Below are positions 8,101-15,753 of a DNA stretch of 64,000 nt, piece by piece. The stretch's first letter is position 1. Every line of letters starts with the position of its first letter. The notes beneath the pieces are model-generated. The model saw nothing but the letters and a program-made list of their open reading frames with translations. It had not been told where the DNA came from and searched no databases. The stretch is from Rhizobium gallicum bv. gallicum R602sp (lineage in GTDB: Bacteria > Pseudomonadota > Alphaproteobacteria > Rhizobiales > Rhizobiaceae), in NCBI RefSeq assembly GCF_000816845.1, contig NZ_CP006877.1, forward strand, positions 2,795,501 through 2,859,500, written 5' to 3'. A program made the position numbers and the translations under genes.

Positions 8101-8478
8101 ATGAAGCTCATCATCAAGCACTTTCAGAACGTCGCCACGGCTGCGGCCCTCCTGATGATGGTGGCCGTACCAATGTTCGCTCCGACCACGGCCGAAGCCC
8201 GCCGTGCGGTGGCTGGATGCGGAGCTAGAGGATGTGCGGCCGTCGGTGGTCGCGGTGCAGTCGTAGTCCCTCGCCCGCCCGTCATGCGGGGCGTCGTCGT
8301 GGTGAACCCTCGCCGTTATTGGCCCGCGGGCGGTGCGATTGCCGCGGGGGCTGCCCTCGGCTTCATCGCAGGCGCAGCGGCGGCCTCGGTCGCCGGAACG
8401 CCGCCGCAGTCCGGCATGTGCTGGTATTATACCGATAACACCAAGAAGACGGGTTTCTGGGATGTCTGTCCGCGATAA
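8101..8478 (+). CDS. Small exported protein with Gly/Ala/Val-rich core and aromatic C-terminus
   Basis: 125 aa, ATG at 8101 with AGGACC upstream. The N-terminus (VATAAALLMMVAVPMFAPTT then AEA) is a signal peptide. The mature part is rich in Gly, Ala, Arg and Val, has a hydrophobic Ala/Gly stretch (residues about 80-100) that could insert in a membrane, and ends MCWYYTDNTKKTGFWDVCP. This aromatic CWYYTD..GFWDVC ending is typical of a small family of unknown function common in rhizobia, and its two Cys may form a disulfide. The palindrome at 7991-8011 is 89 bp upstream. No function is assigned. Confidence 0.7.
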   Translation: MKLIIKHFQNVATAAALLMMVAVPMFAPTTAEARRAVAGCGARGCAAVGGRGAVVVPRPPVMRGVVVVNPRRYWPAGGAIAAGAALGFIAGAAAASVAGTPPQSGMCWYYTDNTKKTGFWDVCPR

Positions 8479-8736
8479 CATGCTATGACGTCGGCATGTG
8501 GATTGAGGACGGCGATCAATTTGAACAGACAAGGGGTGATGCAGGCGCCATCACCCAGTCGCTCGTCTGACGGCAAGGACGTCAGAGCGTCTTTGAAGTT
8601 CACGGAAGTTAACTGATTGAGAAGATCCTCGCCTCCTGATGTGGCGACGGAACATGCCACGCGAACAGCACAAGTGTCTGTTGCGTCAACAAGCTACTGT
8701 CCGCCTTCGGGCACGTGACTGCGTATCGATGTCGGA

Positions 8737-10050
8737 ATGCTGATGGGGGATGACTTGGGCTTGTTTGGTTCGTTGACTGCTGGTCGTATCCGGCGACTTC
8801 TTCCATGCCTCGCGCTGGTCGTGCTCACAGGCTGTGGCGGACACCCGAAAGACGTGCTGTCGCCCGTTGCGGATACCGTGCCGGATACCAGCCGCGTCGA
8901 TATGCTGGTCGCGACCACACGCGCCCGATCCACCGTTCCCGGCCAGATGTTTACGGGCGAGCGCGCCCGGACGCCGTCCTTCGCGGAGATGAGAGTTTCA
9001 CTGCCCAAGATCCGCAAGGAGGGTGACGTCGCCTGGCCAAAGAAGCTGCCTTCAAATCCGGAAACCGATTTCGCCACACTGAAGGCCGACGAGCTCAGTC
9101 TCGACGGCGCGAAAGGCTGGCTGAACGCCTCGGTTAGAAAGAACCCCGACCACAGCGTCCTCGTCTTCATCCACGGCTTCAACAATCGCTTTGAAGACAG
9201 CGTCTACCGCTTCGCTCAGATCGTCCACGATTCCAATGTCCGCAGCACGCCGATCCTTGTAACCTGGCCATCGCGCGGCAGCCTGCTGGCCTACGGTTAT
9301 GACCGCGAGAGCACCAACTACACGCGCAACGCACTTGAGACGCTGTTCCAGTATCTCGCCAAAGACGGAGAGGTGAAGGAAGTCAACGTGCTGGCCCACT
9401 CAATGGGCAACTGGCTGGCGCTGGAGGCGCTCCGGCAGATGGCGATCCGCAACGGCGGTCTTCCGGGGAAGTTCAAGAACGTGATGCTGGCCGCCCCTGA
9501 TGTGGACGTCGATGTCTTCCGATCGCAAATCGAGGACATGGGCAACCCGCATCCGCAGTTCACGCTCTTCGTATCGCGCGACGACAAGGCGCTTGCCTTC
9601 TCGCGCCGGGTCTGGGGCAACATCCCACGGCTCGGTTCGATCGATCCGGAAACCGCACCGTACAAGGCTGAACTCGCCGACTACAAGATCTCGGTGATCG
9701 ACCTGACGAAGATCAAGGTCAGCGACGATCTCAATCACAGCAAGTTCGCCGAGTCGCCGCAAGTCGTCCAGCTCATCGGCGCGCGGCTATCCGAAGGGCA
9801 GACGCTGACGGACAGCCGGGTCGGTCTTGGCGACACGATCCTTGCGGGGACGACGAATGTGGCGGCGGCGGCCGGAAGTGCCGCGGGTCTCGTACTGACC
9901 GCCCCCGTCGCGGTGCTTGACGCCGATACGCGCGGCAACTACGCCAATCATGTCGGCGGCCTGACCGGACAAGACGGCGGAAGGCAGAAGATTGCGGTCA
10001 AGAACTGCGCGGCGATTCCGACCGACCCGGCGTGCCGGAAGCCGAGATAA
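8737..10050 (+). CDS. Lipoprotein alpha/beta hydrolase (DUF900 family)
   Basis: 437 aa. A lipobox (VVLTGCG, Cys near residue 33) predicts lipid attachment and an envelope location. The DUF900 alpha/beta-hydrolase fold is shown by VLVFIHGFNNRFEDSVYR (oxyanion strand), the nucleophile elbow VLAHSMGNW (Ser near residue 223), VMLAAPDVDVDVF (acid region) and a C-terminal LNHSKFAE (candidate catalytic His). The residues of a Ser-Asp-His triad are therefore present. The C-terminal 80 residues are an Ala/Val-rich extension with a possible membrane-binding helix. Substrate unknown; esterase or lipase activity is inferred. No strong ribosome-binding site is seen before ATG 8737 or 8743. The downstream DUF4239 gene begins within 15 bases and is likely co-transcribed. 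Confidence 0.85.
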   Translation: MLMGDDLGLFGSLTAGRIRRLLPCLALVVLTGCGGHPKDVLSPVADTVPDTSRVDMLVATTRARSTVPGQMFTGERARTPSFAEMRVSLPKIRKEGDVAWPKKLPSNPETDFATLKADELSLDGAKGWLNASVRKNPDHSVLVFIHGFNNRFEDSVYRFAQIVHDSNVRSTPILVTWPSRGSLLAYGYDRESTNYTRNALETLFQYLAKDGEVKEVNVLAHSMGNWLALEALRQMAIRNGGLPGKFKNVMLAAPDVDVDVFRSQIEDMGNPHPQFTLFVSRDDKALAFSRRVWGNIPRLGSIDPETAPYKAELADYKISVIDLTKIKVSDDLNHSKFAESPQVVQLIGARLSEGQTLTDSRVGLGDTILAGTTNVAAAAGSAAGLVLTAPVAVLDADTRGNYANHVGGLTGQDGGRQKIAVKNCAAIPTDPACRKPR

Positions 10051-10064
10051 CAGGAGACGTCCGC

Positions 10065-10826
10065 TTGAGCTCGATCGCCCTGGGCGCACTCGTTTTCATC
10101 TGCCTGTTCGGGGCCTCGCTGATCGGCATCCTCATCCGTAACCGGCTGCCAGCCCATCACCTCGATTCCGAATCCAAGGACGTGATCCGCCTGTCGACGG
10201 CGGTTGTCGGCACCTTGTCTGCCCTTGCCCTCGGGCTGCTGATCGCCTCGGCGAACAACGTCTACAACAACGCCGAAGCCGAACTGCGGACTTCCGTTGC
10301 CCGTTTGCTGCTGCTTGACCGGGTGCTGGCGCACTACGGCCCGGAGACGGCGGATGCGCGTAGCCGGCTGCGGCTTCTCGTCGAGAACAAACTTGTTCAG
10401 GGATGGGGAACCGCGGCCGAGCGGGCGGGCATCGAACCATACGATGAAAACCAAGGCATCGAGCCTGTGCAGGGCGAACTTCGCAACCTGGTTCCGGCGA
10501 CCGAACCACAGCGCTTGCTTCAGGCTCGAGCGCTCGAGATCAGCGGCCTTCTGGCCGAAGCCCACTGGATGTTCGTCGAAAGCAGTTCGGAAGGGCTGCC
10601 GACTGCGTTTCTCGTTATCCTCGTCTTTTGGCTGGCGTGGCTGTTCCTGACCTTTGGCCTCCAGGCCCCGGCCAATTCGACCGTGATCGGGGTCATGCTG
10701 GTCTGTTCGCTGTCAGTCGCAGCAGCGATCTTCCTCGTCGTCGACATGGCGCATCCGTATCTTGGCGTCATCTATGTCTCGGACGGGCCGCTGCGGGCTG
10801 CGCTTGAACACATTGACTCTCGGTAA
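10065..10826 (+). CDS. DUF4239 (bestrophin-like) membrane protein
   Basis: 253 aa from a TTG at 10065, preferred because AGGAG lies eight bases upstream. An ATG at 10032 in frame would overlap the hydrolase gene by 19 bp. The layout is two N-terminal membrane segments (residues about 3-22 and 40-60), a soluble middle with NNAEAELRTSVARLLLLDR and WGTAAERAGIEPY, and two C-terminal segments (about 178-200 and 203-230). This is the DUF4239 pattern of two plus two helices around a cytoplasmic helical domain, related to bestrophin-like channels by name only. Function unknown. Coupled to the upstream lipoprotein hydrolase. Confidence 0.75.
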   Translation: MSSIALGALVFICLFGASLIGILIRNRLPAHHLDSESKDVIRLSTAVVGTLSALALGLLIASANNVYNNAEAELRTSVARLLLLDRVLAHYGPETADARSRLRLLVENKLVQGWGTAAERAGIEPYDENQGIEPVQGELRNLVPATEPQRLLQARALEISGLLAEAHWMFVESSSEGLPTAFLVILVFWLAWLFLTFGLQAPANSTVIGVMLVCSLSVAAAIFLVVDMAHPYLGVIYVSDGPLRAALEHIDSR

Positions 10827-11012
10827 CTGCGCGGGCGGACCGAGCGCCTCCGTATGGTTCACCCCGAGAATCCTTCCCGACAGTGCCACATTTGCCGGCA
10901 GCGAAACCTCTTTCAGGTAGACGAAACGCTCTTCGGGAGCTAGGTTGCATCAGGGGATTCCAATACAAGCTGTAACTGTCGCGCATATGCTGTGACCGGT
11001 GAGGAGGATGCA

Positions 11013-12815
11013 ATGCAGCCCTCGGTGCCTACGCCTGACAATCGGGCCGAGCGCCCCTGTCCGACCCATGAGGAGGTCAGGGCGCAGCTTAAACGGATTC
11101 TGTCCAGCCGCGAGTTTCCCAGCGCCGGACGTGGCGCTGCCTTCCTGAAATATGTTACCGAGGAGACGCTTGCAGGCCGGGCACAGCGTCTCAAGGCGTA
11201 TTCGATCGCCATCGAAGTGTTCCACCGAAGCGCGAGCTTCTCTCAGGAAGATCCCGTCGTTCGGATCGAGGCCGGACGTCTGCGCCGGGTCATCGAACGC
11301 TACTATCTCATTGCGGGCCAGCGCGATCCGATCCGCATCGACATCCCCAAGGGCGGCTACGTGCCGACCTTTACGCGGAATGACGCGCCGATAGAAGCGG
11401 CCGGGGATGCGCTGAACGAAGACGTCACCGAGGCCCCTGCTTTCGCGTGGCGGCGTCTCGCCTGGCCCGTGCTGGCCGTGCTCGTGGCATTCGTCTGCGC
11501 GGGGCTTGGCTATTACGCGGGCGTTCTGACGGGGCCGGCCACCGGTCGTTCCGCCGGGCAGGTTCCGGGCGAGCCGACCCTCGTCATCGCACCCTTCGCG
11601 GACCTGGGCGATGGCCCGCAGGCTGCTCGCTATACCGCCGGGCTGACCGAGGAGCTTCTAACCGCCCTTCCCCGCTTCAAGGAGATCACCGTCTTCGGCC
11701 GCGAGACATCGAAGGCACTGCCTCCCGGTGTCGAGGCATCGCAGGTGCGCGAGGGACTTGGCGCCCGTTACCTTCTCGCAGGCGGGGTCCGCGTCGCGGG
11801 CGACAAGGTCCGTGTGACCGTGCGCCTCGTCGACACCTCCAACGGATCCATCCTGTGGTCGCAAGACTACGACGAGAATCTGGACACGCACGAGCTCTTC
11901 TTCATTCAGACGGATGTCGCGAGCAAGGTGGCAACGGCGATCGCCCAGCCTTACGGCATCATCGCAAAATCGATGGCGGCCAACCCGCCGCCGGACGATG
12001 TTGGCGTCCATGACTGCACGCTGCGCTACTACGCCTACCGCGAGGAGCTGAACTCGGAAGCGCATCTGATCGCGCGCGACTGCCTGCAGAACGCCGTGGC
12101 GCGTTTCCCCGCCTACGCGACGGCTTGGTCAATGCTCTCGATCATCCATCTCGACGAGGGCCGGTTCGAGTTCAATCCGCAGAGTGACAAGGGTCCCGCG
12201 ATGGAGCGCGCGCTCGGTTCGGCGCGGCGGGCGGTCTCGCTCGAACCCGACAACACGCGCGCCCTGCAGGCGCTCATGACGGCACTGTTCTTCAACAACG
12301 AGACGAAAGAGGCGTTCGATGTCGGCGAGGAGGCGCTCGCCGCCAACCCGAACGACACGGAGTTCCTCGGGGAGCTCGGAACGCGCGTCGCGTTCTCGGG
12401 GCAATGGAAGCGTGGCGCGGAACTGCTGGATCGTGCGATCAAGCTCAATCCAGGCGGAGCCGGATATTACTTCGGGACGCGCGCCCTGATCGCCTGCATG
12501 CTCGACGAGCATGAGATGGCGGTGCGGCTGATCCGCAAAGCCGACCTGCAGAAATTTCCGCTCTTCCATGGCGTTGCGGCGGTCATCTACTCCGAGGCCG
12601 GGCTGTTAGCAGAAGCGAGGCGCGAGGGCGAGGTGTTCATGAAAATGCGCCCCGACTATCTGCCCAACATCGTGGCCGAGAACCGGAAGAGAAACCTGCC
12701 ACCGAAGGACAGCACGCGCATGATCGCAGCGCTTCGACGGGCTGGACTGCCAGTGCCCAGCGCGACGGATGTCGAAGCTGAGTTCAGGGTTTCCGACGCC
12801 GCATACGGCCGTTAG
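11013..12815 (+). CDS. Membrane TolB-like/TPR protein with predicted N-terminal DNA-binding domain
   Basis: 600 aa from ATG 11013 with GAGGAGG upstream; a GTG at 10992 is the only longer option. Residues about 18-108 form the helical/winged domain found at the N-terminus of many alphaproteobacterial cyclase-like TPR proteins (RAQLKRILSSREF, FLKYVTEETLAGRAQRLKAY, DPVVRIEAGRLRRVIERYY, DIPKGGYVPTF). A single membrane segment (about 145-168) follows, then a TolB-like region (TLVIAPFADLGDG, GLTEELLTALPRFKEITVFG) and TPR-like helices. No cyclase catalytic domain is present. The topology (cytoplasmic DNA-binding-like domain, periplasmic TolB/TPR sensor) resembles CadC/ToxR-type regulators. It is the only candidate regulator among the palindrome-linked genes, so it may control them; this is inferred. 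Confidence 0.75.
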   Translation: MQPSVPTPDNRAERPCPTHEEVRAQLKRILSSREFPSAGRGAAFLKYVTEETLAGRAQRLKAYSIAIEVFHRSASFSQEDPVVRIEAGRLRRVIERYYLIAGQRDPIRIDIPKGGYVPTFTRNDAPIEAAGDALNEDVTEAPAFAWRRLAWPVLAVLVAFVCAGLGYYAGVLTGPATGRSAGQVPGEPTLVIAPFADLGDGPQAARYTAGLTEELLTALPRFKEITVFGRETSKALPPGVEASQVREGLGARYLLAGGVRVAGDKVRVTVRLVDTSNGSILWSQDYDENLDTHELFFIQTDVASKVATAIAQPYGIIAKSMAANPPPDDVGVHDCTLRYYAYREELNSEAHLIARDCLQNAVARFPAYATAWSMLSIIHLDEGRFEFNPQSDKGPAMERALGSARRAVSLEPDNTRALQALMTALFFNNETKEAFDVGEEALAANPNDTEFLGELGTRVAFSGQWKRGAELLDRAIKLNPGGAGYYFGTRALIACMLDEHEMAVRLIRKADLQKFPLFHGVAAVIYSEAGLLAEARREGEVFMKMRPDYLPNIVAENRKRNLPPKDSTRMIAALRRAGLPVPSATDVEAEFRVSDAAYGR

Positions 12816-12825
12816 GGCCGTATGC
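12801..12825. repeat. Perfect 10-bp inverted repeat overlapping the next palindrome
   Basis: GCATACGGCC, five-base loop, GGCCGTATGC. The repeat covers the stop codon of the 11013 gene. Its right arm shares CGTATGC with the left arm of the palindrome at 12819-12839, so in RNA the two hairpins cannot form together. A T-rich run (TTTCTTTT) follows the second hairpin, giving a possible terminator or attenuator. Confidence 0.6.
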
Positions 12826-12839
12826 TACGGTAGCATACG
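12819..12839. promoter_or_regulatory. Perfect 21-bp palindrome upstream of the 12929 gene
   Basis: CGTATGCTAC, central G, GTAGCATACG: all ten base pairs match. It ends 89 bp before the ATG at 12929, the same spacing as the other copies (84-91 bp). On the plus strand GTAGCA is followed after 16 bases by CGTG, as at 6101. Confidence 0.65.
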
Positions 12840-12928
12840 TTTCTTTTCCGGCGTGTTCCGTCATTCTTCCGGCGCATGACCTCAGTCTGGCTCACCGCCA
12901 GCCTCGGCATCAGACGGAGAATAGTGCA

Positions 12929-13792
12929 ATGGCCACGACCGCATCGACCCGCATCTTGCTGCGAAGGACATCCCTGACGCTTGCAGTCTCAGCGACGCTC
13001 GGCATGGGGTCGACCGCCTACGGACAGAATTCCAGCGCCGATCTCGCCAAGAAACCTTCGAATCCGATCGCCTCGCTCATCAGCGTCCCCTTCCAGTTGA
13101 ACTATGACCACGGCTACGGCCCGCTCGATGGCGACAAGACGTCGCTGAACATCCAGCCCGTGATCCCCATCTCGCTGAACGCCGACTGGAACCTGATCTC
13201 CCGCACGATCCTGCCCGTGACCTTCCAGGACGACATCGCCGGGCCATCCGGATCGCAGTTCGGTCTCGGCGACGTCGTCCAGAGCTTCTTCCTGTCGCCT
13301 GCCAAGCCAACCGATGGCGGCCTCATCTGGGGCGCGGGACCTGTCTTCCTGATCCCGACCGCGACTGACGACCTGCTCGGCGGCGAGAAATTGGGCGCAG
13401 GAGCGACGATTGTTGCGCTGAAGCAGGGCGGCCCCTGGACCTATGGCGTGCTGGCCAACCACATCTGGTCGTTCGCTGGCAATGAGGACCGCAACGACAT
13501 CAGCAACACGTTCCTGCAGCCCTTTCTTTCTTACACGACACCGAATGCATGGACGTTCGCGCTGAACACGGAACCCACATACGACTGGAAGGCGAATGAA
13601 TGGTCGGTGCCGATCAATCCGACCGTCTCCAGGCTGGTCAAGGTGAACGAGCAGCCGATCAGCCTGACGGCCGGGCTCCGATACTGGGCGGCGGCTCCGG
13701 ACAACGGCTCCGAAGGGCTGGGCGGGGGTCGGGCTGACGTTCCTATTTCCGAAGTAGGCGCAAAGAGCCCCGAAGAGACATCGTACTCATAA
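12929..13792 (+). CDS. Outer membrane transporter-like beta-barrel protein, frameshift in last residues
   Basis: 287 aa as read. A signal peptide (residues about 8-33, ending TAYGQ) precedes a barrel of the neuromedin-U/phenol-MetA-like transporter family: LISVPFQLNYDHGYGPLDGD, KTSLNIQPVIPISLNADWNL, GLGDVVQSFFLSP, GLIWGAGPVFLIPTATDDLL and ISLTAGLRYWAAAPDNG. After NGSEG the reading frame changes. In another frame the sequence reads WAGVGLTFLFPK followed by a stop at 13755-13757, the normal family ending, so one extra G near 13715-13722 probably replaced about 12 residues. The barrel-closing strand is thus lost if the indel is real. The palindrome at 12819-12839 is upstream, and DUF1254 copy 2 follows 94 bp downstream. 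Confidence 0.8.
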   Translation: MATTASTRILLRRTSLTLAVSATLGMGSTAYGQNSSADLAKKPSNPIASLISVPFQLNYDHGYGPLDGDKTSLNIQPVIPISLNADWNLISRTILPVTFQDDIAGPSGSQFGLGDVVQSFFLSPAKPTDGGLIWGAGPVFLIPTATDDLLGGEKLGAGATIVALKQGGPWTYGVLANHIWSFAGNEDRNDISNTFLQPFLSYTTPNAWTFALNTEPTYDWKANEWSVPINPTVSRLVKVNEQPISLTAGLRYWAAAPDNGSEGLGGGRADVPISEVGAKSPEETSYS

Positions 13793-13886
13793 CTGGAGCT
13801 CGTTCGGCGCATGTCCGCAGTCGGATAACCTTCTCCTGCTACCTCTGCATGCCCGACCGCACGCTGCGAACCAAAAGGACGTTCAC

Positions 13887-15329
13887 ATGCTTACGAAACG
13901 CGATCTGCTCCGCTCTGCTGCGATGGCCGCATTCGCCGCCACGACGGCGAAATCCACCCAGGTATTTGCGCAGAATAAGGCCGAATCGCCCAGCCTGCTG
14001 GAGGCCAAAGACATTGCCGAAGAGGGCTTCATCTACGGCTTGCCGCTCGTGATGAACTACGCAGTCATGCAGGAGTTCGCCGTGGACAGGAATTCCGGAC
14101 AGTTCAAGGCACCGTTCAACGAAATCAACAACATGCATCAAGTCGCCACCCCGGCGGACACCGCAATCATCACACCGAACAGCGACACGCCTTACTCGAT
14201 CCTCTGGCTGGATTTGCGCGCCGAACCGATGGTCATCTCGGTGCCAGCGGTCGAGAAGGACCGCTATTATTCGGTCCAGTTCATCGACGGAAACACCTAC
14301 AATTTCGGCTATATCGGCTCGCGCGCCACAGGGACCGAGCCGGGCTCCTATCTCGTTGTCGGACCCGACTGGAAAGGCGAGAAGCCCAACGGCATCAAGC
14401 AGGTCTTCTCCTCGACCACCCCGTTCGTGTTCGCCAACTTCCGGACCCAACTTATCAACGCCGAAGACATGCCGAACGTGGAAAAGGTGCAGGCGGGCTA
14501 CAAGGCGCAACCGCTTTCAGCCTTCCTCAAACAGCCCGCCCCGCCCGCCGCACCGACGATCGAGTTCGTTCCTGCCACCACTGCCGGGATCAAGAAAAAC
14601 TTCTTCCTATATCTCGACGTGGCCCTGCAATACGTCCCTGAGACGTCAAGGGACGAAGCAATCCGAGCCAAGCTTGCAAGGATTGGCATCGGTTCCGGTA
14701 AGACCTTCGAGTTCAAGGATCTGTCGCTCGAACATAAGGCAGAAATGCTGGCCGGCATGAAGCAAGGTGACGATAAAATCAACAAATGGCTGGCCAGCGG
14801 AAACGAACCCATCAACGGCTGGAACGTCAGTTCGCTGCTTGGCGATGAGGCCTTCTTCAACGGCGATTGGTTGATGCGGGCTGGGGCCGCCAAGGCCGGT
14901 CTCTATGGCAACGATGCCGCAGAGGCCATGTACCCCTTCACCCGAACGGATGCGACCGGTGAACCGCTCGACGGCAGCAAGCACAAGTACACCATCACCT
15001 TTCCGCCTGGCCAGTTGCCGCCTGTGCATTCGTTTTGGTCCGTGACGATGTACGACGGCAAGAGCCAGTTCCTGGTCAAGAATCCGATCAATCGCTACCT
15101 CATCAACTCTCCGATGTTGCCGGGGATGAAAAAGGACGCTGACGGTTCGCTGACGCTGTACATCCAGAAAGACAGCCCTGGTGCGGACAAGGAAGCCAAC
15201 TGGCTTCCGGCCCCGGATGGCACAATCTATCTCGTGATGCGCCTGTACTGGCCGAAGACGGAAGCGCCTTCGATCCTGCCGGCGGGGAAAGGGACATGGC
15301 AGCCGCCCGGCGTGAAACGGGTCTCGTAG
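13887..15329 (+). CDS. DUF1254/DUF1214 domain-containing secreted protein (copy 2)
   Basis: 480 aa, ATG 13887 with AAGGACG upstream. The N-terminus (KRDLLRSAAMAAFAATTAKS) is a signal sequence. The DUF1254 domain shows EGFIYGLPLVMNYAVMQEF, PFNEINNMHQVATPADTAII, TPNSDTPYSILWLDLRAEP, VISVPAVEKDRYYSVQFIDG and FGYIGSRATGTEPGSYLVVG. The C-terminal DUF1214 part shows HKYTITFPPGQLPPVHSFW and YDGKSQFLVKNPINRYLI. It is a distant paralogue of the 3657-5180 protein. Biochemical role unknown; probably periplasmic. It follows an outer membrane protein gene, mirroring the leftward pair. Confidence 0.9.
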   Translation: MLTKRDLLRSAAMAAFAATTAKSTQVFAQNKAESPSLLEAKDIAEEGFIYGLPLVMNYAVMQEFAVDRNSGQFKAPFNEINNMHQVATPADTAIITPNSDTPYSILWLDLRAEPMVISVPAVEKDRYYSVQFIDGNTYNFGYIGSRATGTEPGSYLVVGPDWKGEKPNGIKQVFSSTTPFVFANFRTQLINAEDMPNVEKVQAGYKAQPLSAFLKQPAPPAAPTIEFVPATTAGIKKNFFLYLDVALQYVPETSRDEAIRAKLARIGIGSGKTFEFKDLSLEHKAEMLAGMKQGDDKINKWLASGNEPINGWNVSSLLGDEAFFNGDWLMRAGAAKAGLYGNDAAEAMYPFTRTDATGEPLDGSKHKYTITFPPGQLPPVHSFWSVTMYDGKSQFLVKNPINRYLINSPMLPGMKKDADGSLTLYIQKDSPGADKEANWLPAPDGTIYLVMRLYWPKTEAPSILPAGKGTWQPPGVKRVS

Positions 15330-15402
15330 AAGACGCTGAACGCCGACGATAACTTGATTTCCCGCACAATCCTGCCCCTTTCTATCATGTGCAAAGGATG
15401 CC

Positions 15403-15672
15403 TCAGACGGGCCTGACAAACACAAAGCTGCTTTTGCTCTCTCCGCCGCTCGGCAAGGCAATCGTGGCCGTGGATCCTCGAAACTCGGCTGCGAGCGGCC
15501 GCATCATGTCGACCAGGGGATCCAGAAATTCCGAGAGCGCTTGCGGCCCCACTCTCGTCTGGCCGGACACAGCCAACAGAGCGGCCCTCTGCGCCAAATA
15601 GGCTTGGGCTTGAGGACCTAGAGTCGTCGGCACGGAATCACCTGGCCTTTTAAACGCTGTCGGATCGCTCAC
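15403..15672 (-). CDS. Hypothetical small protein
   Basis: 89 aa from a GTG at 15672 with AAGGA five bases upstream; the frame is open to 15747. The protein reads SDPTAFKRPGDSVPTTLGP, QAYLAQRAALLAVSGQTRVG and PLVDMMRPLAAEFR, is predicted soluble and helical, and matches no family I know. It lies 81 bp after the SDR gene start on the same strand, so it has its own promoter region. Reality rests on the ribosome-binding site and plausible composition only. Confidence 0.4.
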   Translation of the reverse strand: MSDPTAFKRPGDSVPTTLGPQAQAYLAQRAALLAVSGQTRVGPQALSEFLDPLVDMMRPLAAEFRGSTATIALPSGGESKSSFVFVRPV

Positions 15673-15753
15673 ATATGTCCTTCTTCGGTGGTTTTCTGAT
15701 TTAGCTGAAAGACAGGTGCCCATCTCGCTCTTGAAATGCCGGCACACTATGCT

